35,061 bases of DNA. Source: Hydrogenobaculum sp. (GTDB taxonomy: Bacteria; Aquificota; Aquificia; Aquificales; Aquificaceae). Below, in pieces: positions 30,090-35,061 of the stretch. The notes beneath the pieces are model-generated. The model did not search any database, was not told the DNA's origin, and saw nothing but the letters and a program-made list of their open reading frames with translations. The stretch is taken from the NCBI GenBank assembly GCA_023269915.1, contig JAGDWZ010000022.1, forward strand, positions 1 through 35,061. Direction: 5' to 3'. Position 1 is the first letter of the stretch. Each line of letters opens with the position of its first letter. The translations under genes and the position numbers were made by a program.

Positions 30090-30488
30090 TTAGTGGTTAC
30101 TGGTAGTGTGAATTGATGTTGTGTGAGTTGATGTTGTAGCAGATGAGCCAGTAGCTGCTACTGCCGCACCTATTGCTGCCGCACCTACTGCCGCTACTGT
30201 AGCTATTGTGCCTACGCTCAACGCTCCTGCTGCTGCTGCTCCTGCTGCTGCGCCAGCTGCTCCAGCTCCTGCTGCTCCAGCTCCAGCCGCTCCAGCTCCA
30301 GCCGCTCCAGCTCCTGCTGATCCTGCGCCAGCTGCTCCAGCTCCTGCTGATCCTGCTCCTGCACTACCTCCTGATGTAGCTCCAGCCGCTCCAGCTCCTA
30401 TTTCTGCGGCAGCGTTAGATACTACTGTGTTAACCATTATGCCTGATAACAACAAAGCTACTGCTCCTAAGCTTAGAAACTTTTTCAT
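30090..30488 (-). CDS. Secreted Gly/Ala-rich (silk-like) repeat protein
   Basis: Signal peptide MKKFLSLGAVALLLSGIMVNTVVSNAAA, AGAG[SA] pentapeptide repeats, Thr/His tail; strong SD and consensus promoter upstream. Confidence 0.75.
   Translation of the reverse strand: MKKFLSLGAVALLLSGIMVNTVVSNAAAEIGAGAAGATSGGSAGAGSAGAGAAGAGSAGAGAAGAGAAGAGAAGAGAAGAAAGAAAAGALSVGTIATVAAVGAAAIGAAVAATGSSATTSTHTTSIHTTSNH
30258..30362 (-). repeat. 15-bp tandem repeat encoding AGAG[S/A]
   Basis: Seven consecutive pentapeptide units (residues about 43-77) in the 132 aa protein. Confidence 0.8.
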
Positions 30489-30518
30489 AATAAAATCCTC
30501 CTCTAAAATAATAAGATA

Positions 30519-30547
30519 ATTATAAACTTATCGCAATCACATGTCAA
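30519..30547 (-). promoter_or_regulatory. Perfect consensus sigma-70 promoter
   Basis: Minus strand TTGACA-N17-TATAAT, about 30 nt upstream of the Gly/Ala-rich gene. Confidence 0.85.
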
Positions 30548-30552
30548 GCTTT

Positions 30553-32637
30553 TTAATATCTTGAAAAATCGTGGTAAAGCCAATATTTCGTATTTCTTCC
30601 TATATAGTCAAAAAGTTCATCGTAATGAGAGATATCTTGCGCAACATCTCTGGACCAAGGGCTCAAAGAATAGTTGTAAACAGTCCTCATATCTCTTCCT
30701 TTGAAAAGCCTAAAGGGTATGGAAGCTGCTATGCCAAAGTTGTGGTAGCCTCTGTTGTATGGGTCGGTAAATATGTTTGTATTGGTAAAACTATACCAAG
30801 CCGATAGAGTAACTCCTTTTATCACTTTTGAAACTCTTATCATAAATCCTTTGTCTCCAGCCAAAAATCTTCCATATTTTACATCTACAAAAGCGTTTCT
30901 CACAAAAGGCAAATAATAACGCATCCTTAAGAACTCTGTATGGTAGTATTTTTTGGCGTAAGGCTGACGGGAAAACGCAAAAGGATTGTTTATAGACCTT
31001 TTTTTGACAAGGCTTCCGCTCAAGCCAAGCAAAAGTTTACCATGAAAAAATGGTTTTGCTATCTCGGTATCAACACCGCTATACTCTATCTCAAGTACAC
31101 CTGCTGTTAGTCTTGTATATATGTTGTCTGGGAATTTAAATATCTGGTTGTAAAGAAGGCTGTCTAAAGCAAACTTGTGTTCAAGATAAAAGGGTAAATC
31201 GCTTCTTACAGGTATAGAAAGGGGATGGTTTATAGTACCTATATTGTTTATAGGATAGTAGCTTGCCTCTGTGAAAAACGTACCACCTTCCCACGGCCTA
31301 TATTCAACACCTGCTGTAAATCCTATTCTATATCTAAAAAATCCAGAAGGGTCGTTTAGAAAAGTTTCCAAGGAAGGTTTTAGCTCAAAAGTAAACCTAT
31401 GGGGATAAAGCATGGGTGCATCTATGCCTTTGTATACATCTGTACGGAGTTTTGATAGGTATAAAAACTGCCAGGTTTTTAATTTTCCGTTTATATAGTC
31501 ATCTATATCTTTTTTGGTGGTATCAAACTCCAATATAGGTATTTGGTTTTGAGCCAAGATTATATGAACTTTTTTGATAGACTTCTTTTTTATAGTAGAT
31601 AAAATCTCTCCTATTACTTTTATAGCTTTTGGTGTATAAAAGTACGTATCGTTTTCGGCTTCTAGCCAAAGATTATCGTTTACCATCTTTATCTTTATAT
31701 TTCTAAATCCTGATTGATATAGAGCAGCAGCTAGCCTTTTTTCAAAGTTGTTGTAATATTTTTTTTCATCTTCATAAGTGACTATATGGTCTACTATTGG
31801 TATCATAGGCCTTCCTATCACAAAAGGCATAGATATGTTAAAACCAAACGTATCACCTCTTTGATAGGTGAGATCTACTTCTACCAAGCTGGTGAGGTTT
31901 AGCCTAAGACCTATATTGTAGTGAGATTTTGGTGGTTTTCTCACAAAGTAGAAGCTCTGTGCTGGGTCAGATGTGTCGTGCGTATACTCTATAGGGTCGT
32001 ATTCCAACATCAAAGCCCATTTTTTAGAAGGGGAAAACTGAAATCCCCAAAAAACGTTTGACTGCCTTAGCCATGTCCGTGGGTGTTCAAACATCTGAAG
32101 GTTAAATTTACTCCCGCCCACTGGAAGTGGCTCTTTGCCCAGTCTTCCGTTGCCAAGACCCACAGTAAAATCAAACGGATAGATTTTTTTGCTAAGAGCA
32201 ATATATTGTCCCGAATATAGCTTCACCTGACCGTAAGGGTCTATGAGACCTATAGCCACCGCTGGTGTGTATTTACCTTCTTTAAAAAGCTGATACTTTA
32301 TATCTATAGATTTGTCTTTGTAGCTTCTATAGCCTGATATACTAAAAGCTTTAAGACCATTTATCTGAGTGACAAGTGCATTTAGCTCAAGGCCCTTCAT
32401 AGGGCTAAGGGTAAAATAATAGTGGTTGTAAGGCGTGTCATTGCTAACACCTATTCTAAAGGTGTGTTTTTTCATAACCCTTGCGGTGGGTATAGACATT
32501 AACCCTGTTACGCCGTAGTTGTTTGGTGAGTGCAAAAAGTGCTCAAAAGCTTCTACTTTTGTAGAAAATATCAAAAAAAATATTAAAAAAAGAAAAGCCC
32601 TACTTTTAAAGCTGTAGGGCTTATACACTTTTTTCAT
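30553..32637 (-). CDS. YjbH-like outer-membrane exopolysaccharide protein
   Basis: NNYGVTGLMSIPTARVMKKHTFRIGVS... and beta-barrel-like C-terminus; adjacent to SLBB export gene. Confidence 0.82.
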   Translation of the reverse strand: MKKVYKPYSFKSRAFLFLIFFLIFSTKVEAFEHFLHSPNNYGVTGLMSIPTARVMKKHTFRIGVSNDTPYNHYYFTLSPMKGLELNALVTQINGLKAFSISGYRSYKDKSIDIKYQLFKEGKYTPAVAIGLIDPYGQVKLYSGQYIALSKKIYPFDFTVGLGNGRLGKEPLPVGGSKFNLQMFEHPRTWLRQSNVFWGFQFSPSKKWALMLEYDPIEYTHDTSDPAQSFYFVRKPPKSHYNIGLRLNLTSLVEVDLTYQRGDTFGFNISMPFVIGRPMIPIVDHIVTYEDEKKYYNNFEKRLAAALYQSGFRNIKIKMVNDNLWLEAENDTYFYTPKAIKVIGEILSTIKKKSIKKVHIILAQNQIPILEFDTTKKDIDDYINGKLKTWQFLYLSKLRTDVYKGIDAPMLYPHRFTFELKPSLETFLNDPSGFFRYRIGFTAGVEYRPWEGGTFFTEASYYPINNIGTINHPLSIPVRSDLPFYLEHKFALDSLLYNQIFKFPDNIYTRLTAGVLEIEYSGVDTEIAKPFFHGKLLLGLSGSLVKKRSINNPFAFSRQPYAKKYYHTEFLRMRYYLPFVRNAFVDVKYGRFLAGDKGFMIRVSKVIKGVTLSAWYSFTNTNIFTDPYNRGYHNFGIAASIPFRLFKGRDMRTVYNYSLSPWSRDVAQDISHYDELFDYIGRNTKYWLYHDFSRY

Positions 32638-32638
32638 C

Positions 32639-34948
32639 TTAATAAAGATGTATTGCTATACCTGCTGTAACTGCTATATTCATAAGTATTTGGGTTATAT
32701 CTTTTATGTTTCTAAGCCAAGGAAACGCTTGGAGTTTTTGCGGGACCACTATAGTATCTCCTGGCCATATCTTGTTTTGATCTTTTCTAAAAGCTGTAAA
32801 CTCCCAGCTTTTCATAAATGGATTCCAATCTATAAAACCTTGATGTGGTTTAACAGCCATACCGTTTGCTTTGTATATATAAACATCTGATTTGTCCGCA
32901 TCAGCTTCATAACCACCAGCCATTCTTATATAATCTCTCCATGTATAATGAGGGTTGTAAACGTAAGCTCCCGGCGACATCACAGCCCCCACTACGTTCA
33001 CAACATCGTTTCTTGTGGGTATGTATAAGCTATCGCCGTTTTTCAAGACTATATCTTGGCTTGAGCCTTTCAAAAGTCTTATAGGTTCTAAGTCTATCAC
33101 CACTCTTCCGCTTGCTTTTATAGATTTTAGCGATGATATGAAAGCTTGCTCACTTTGGATATATGCACTGTTTATACTAGCCTCTCCCGTAGATAAAGAG
33201 CTTGATATAGACCTTGCGTTTGATGCTAAAAGCTCTTGCTCTAATTTATTTATCATCATGTTTATACTTTTTTGCTGTATTGCCTGCACACTTTTTCTTG
33301 TGAAAACAGCCCCTCTTAAATAAGCGTTTTTGGTATATCCACCTGCTCTTTCTAAGACAGAGGATAGTCTTTCACCAGGGTATATAGGGTAAACACCAGG
33401 ATATCTCACCTGACCACCTATGTAAACATACCCATAACCTTGGAAATCTGGTATAGTCTTTACAAATATGTAATCCTGCGGTTCTAATGTTATATTGTCT
33501 TTAGGGTTACCTTTTAGGGCTTTTGCTATATTTACATGAAATATCTTATACTTCGGACCTTCTTTTGTTATAATCATCCTTGTAATTTCTGCTATATCAG
33601 AGGCGTAGTATAGAAGCCCACCAGCTTTTTCTATTATAGATTTTATAGTGGTAACACCAGGTTTTATGGCGTACCGTCCAGGCATTGCTACAGCACCTTC
33701 TAATTGGATAAAGCTATATGCTTGTGGTACAGGGTATATTTTCACCAAATCCCCATTTTCTAATACGAAGTCTCTTTCAGGATGTTTTCTTAAATCAGAT
33801 AAGCTATCTTCAAAAGCAGTCCTATATTGATGATTTATGACTCTGTAGACTTGCACCCTTCCTTTATACGCAAAAGGTTCTAACCCACCAGCCATATGTA
33901 TGAGGTCAAGTACTGTAGTTTTGCCTCTTAATTCATATATAGCTGGATACTTTACAGCCCCTGCTATTGCTACTTCTGGTCCAATGGGCGGTATGTATAT
34001 TATATCACCTGGTTGAAGTCTTATATCTCCTTCCGTATCTCCGTATATTAAAAACCTATAAACATCAAAATGTGTAAGAATTTCCCCGTCTCTTTTTACC
34101 TCTATATTTCTCATAGAGCCTACTTTTGATGGCCCTCCGCAGCTAAATAATGCATCTATGAGAGTGGATGTAGAATAAACTCTACAGCTACCTGGATTTT
34201 TCGCATATCCTGTAAGGTAAATAGTCATCGTTCTTAACGCACCCATCGTGACGTTTAAATGAAAGTTTTTATAGTACTTTGAAAAGGCCGATTTTACGAC
34301 ATCTTTTAAATCTTTGAATTTTAACCCTGCTACTGTAACGGTACCAACACCAGGAATATCTATGTTGCCGTTTCTATCTACTGTTAAAGTATAATTTCCG
34401 TTTATGCTGCCCCATACTGTTATCTTTATCTGGTCGTTTGGACCTATGATGTAGTTTGGACCTACAGGTATATTTTGAAGAGGTTTAAATCTGCTAGTTC
34501 TAAATAGATTATATCCAAATTGTTTTAAACCAGTAGTTGAAACGCTAGTAGAAACTTTGCCGGATATAAACTTCTCAAATGAGGATTGATTACTTTGCTT
34601 GGATTTGATGGCTAAATTAATCATGTTGTTTTTGTTTATATTACTTGAGCGCTTTACATTTTCTAGTTTATTGTTTTGGTTTAACAAATTGCTATTCATG
34701 TTATCCTGATGGTTTGAATTATTTGAAGTATTATAGCTGCTTGTAGAGCTAGAATTGGGTCCTTGATTTGTCATATTAGTAGAAGTATTATACAAAGGCA
34801 TCATTTCTATACCTTGGGCATATGAAGCTATGCCAATAAATATAGATATCATTGATAAAAGCAAAATACTTTTAAACAGAATAGCTTTTATAACTTGCTT
34901 AAGTCTGTATTCATTTTTATCCTCCAAGTTTATAGCTTTTAACAACAT
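32639..34948 (-). CDS. Wza/KpsD-like polysaccharide export protein with multiple SLBB domains
   Basis: YIIGPNDQIKITVWG, NGDLVKIYPVP, YVYIGGQVRYPGVYPIYPGERLSSVLERAGGYT, VVNVVGAVMSPGAYVY. Confidence 0.92.
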   Translation of the reverse strand: MLLKAINLEDKNEYRLKQVIKAILFKSILLLSMISIFIGIASYAQGIEMMPLYNTSTNMTNQGPNSSSTSSYNTSNNSNHQDNMNSNLLNQNNKLENVKRSSNINKNNMINLAIKSKQSNQSSFEKFISGKVSTSVSTTGLKQFGYNLFRTSRFKPLQNIPVGPNYIIGPNDQIKITVWGSINGNYTLTVDRNGNIDIPGVGTVTVAGLKFKDLKDVVKSAFSKYYKNFHLNVTMGALRTMTIYLTGYAKNPGSCRVYSTSTLIDALFSCGGPSKVGSMRNIEVKRDGEILTHFDVYRFLIYGDTEGDIRLQPGDIIYIPPIGPEVAIAGAVKYPAIYELRGKTTVLDLIHMAGGLEPFAYKGRVQVYRVINHQYRTAFEDSLSDLRKHPERDFVLENGDLVKIYPVPQAYSFIQLEGAVAMPGRYAIKPGVTTIKSIIEKAGGLLYYASDIAEITRMIITKEGPKYKIFHVNIAKALKGNPKDNITLEPQDYIFVKTIPDFQGYGYVYIGGQVRYPGVYPIYPGERLSSVLERAGGYTKNAYLRGAVFTRKSVQAIQQKSINMMINKLEQELLASNARSISSSLSTGEASINSAYIQSEQAFISSLKSIKASGRVVIDLEPIRLLKGSSQDIVLKNGDSLYIPTRNDVVNVVGAVMSPGAYVYNPHYTWRDYIRMAGGYEADADKSDVYIYKANGMAVKPHQGFIDWNPFMKSWEFTAFRKDQNKIWPGDTIVVPQKLQAFPWLRNIKDITQILMNIAVTAGIAIHLY

Positions 34949-35061
34949 AGCCTTTATTTTATCATGATTTGATATAATTTGATAGGTTTTATTAAGGTAT
35001 TATACACTACTTTGAAAGCAGTATCTCCATCCCTTTTTCGTAGGTCCTGTTGTTGCCGTTT

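Noticed and set aside
30222-30398. CRISPR-like short repeats
   Set aside because: In-frame, contiguous 15-bp coding repeats without spacers.
30208-30519. Plus-strand Ala/Pro-rich 103-aa ORF
   Set aside because: It is the antisense reading of the GC-rich AGAG[SA] repeats; the minus-strand ORF has a signal peptide, SD and consensus promoter.

Overview
AT-rich bacterial chromosomal window with housekeeping and envelope genes. Gene content and style suggest an Aquificales bacterium, possibly Hydrogenobaculum-like (inference). Left: tRNA-Ser(CGA) diverging from rpsB-tsf-pyrH-ribF, with a structured rpsB leader. Next come a two-gene multipass membrane locus with repeated GF..G motifs, a flagellin with a sigma-28 promoter, ubiD-family decarboxylase, rimM, and an orphan OmpR-type regulator. 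Centre: a SucCD-like pair, best read as citryl-CoA synthetase, then an SMR-like protein, a TamB-like protein and recG. Then a thioredoxin-like protein, a FlgT/propeller-like secreted protein, leuB, a decayed HEPN-like remnant, and an overlapping purL-lspA-trpF-purN set. Right: ftsB-like, eno, tRNA-Val(GAC), uppS, hfq and an exopolysaccharide locus (Wzz-like, secreted protein, silk-like Gly/Ala repeat protein, YjbH-like, Wza-like SLBB). No CRISPR array, rRNA or intact mobile element was seen. Most notable: a pseudoknotted rpsB leader, short -10-to-tRNA spacing at both tRNA genes, a silk-like secreted protein behind a perfect consensus sigma-70 promoter, an SD-sequestering hairpin before the SMR-like gene, and the repeated-motif membrane locus. 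All calls are by reading; no searches were run.
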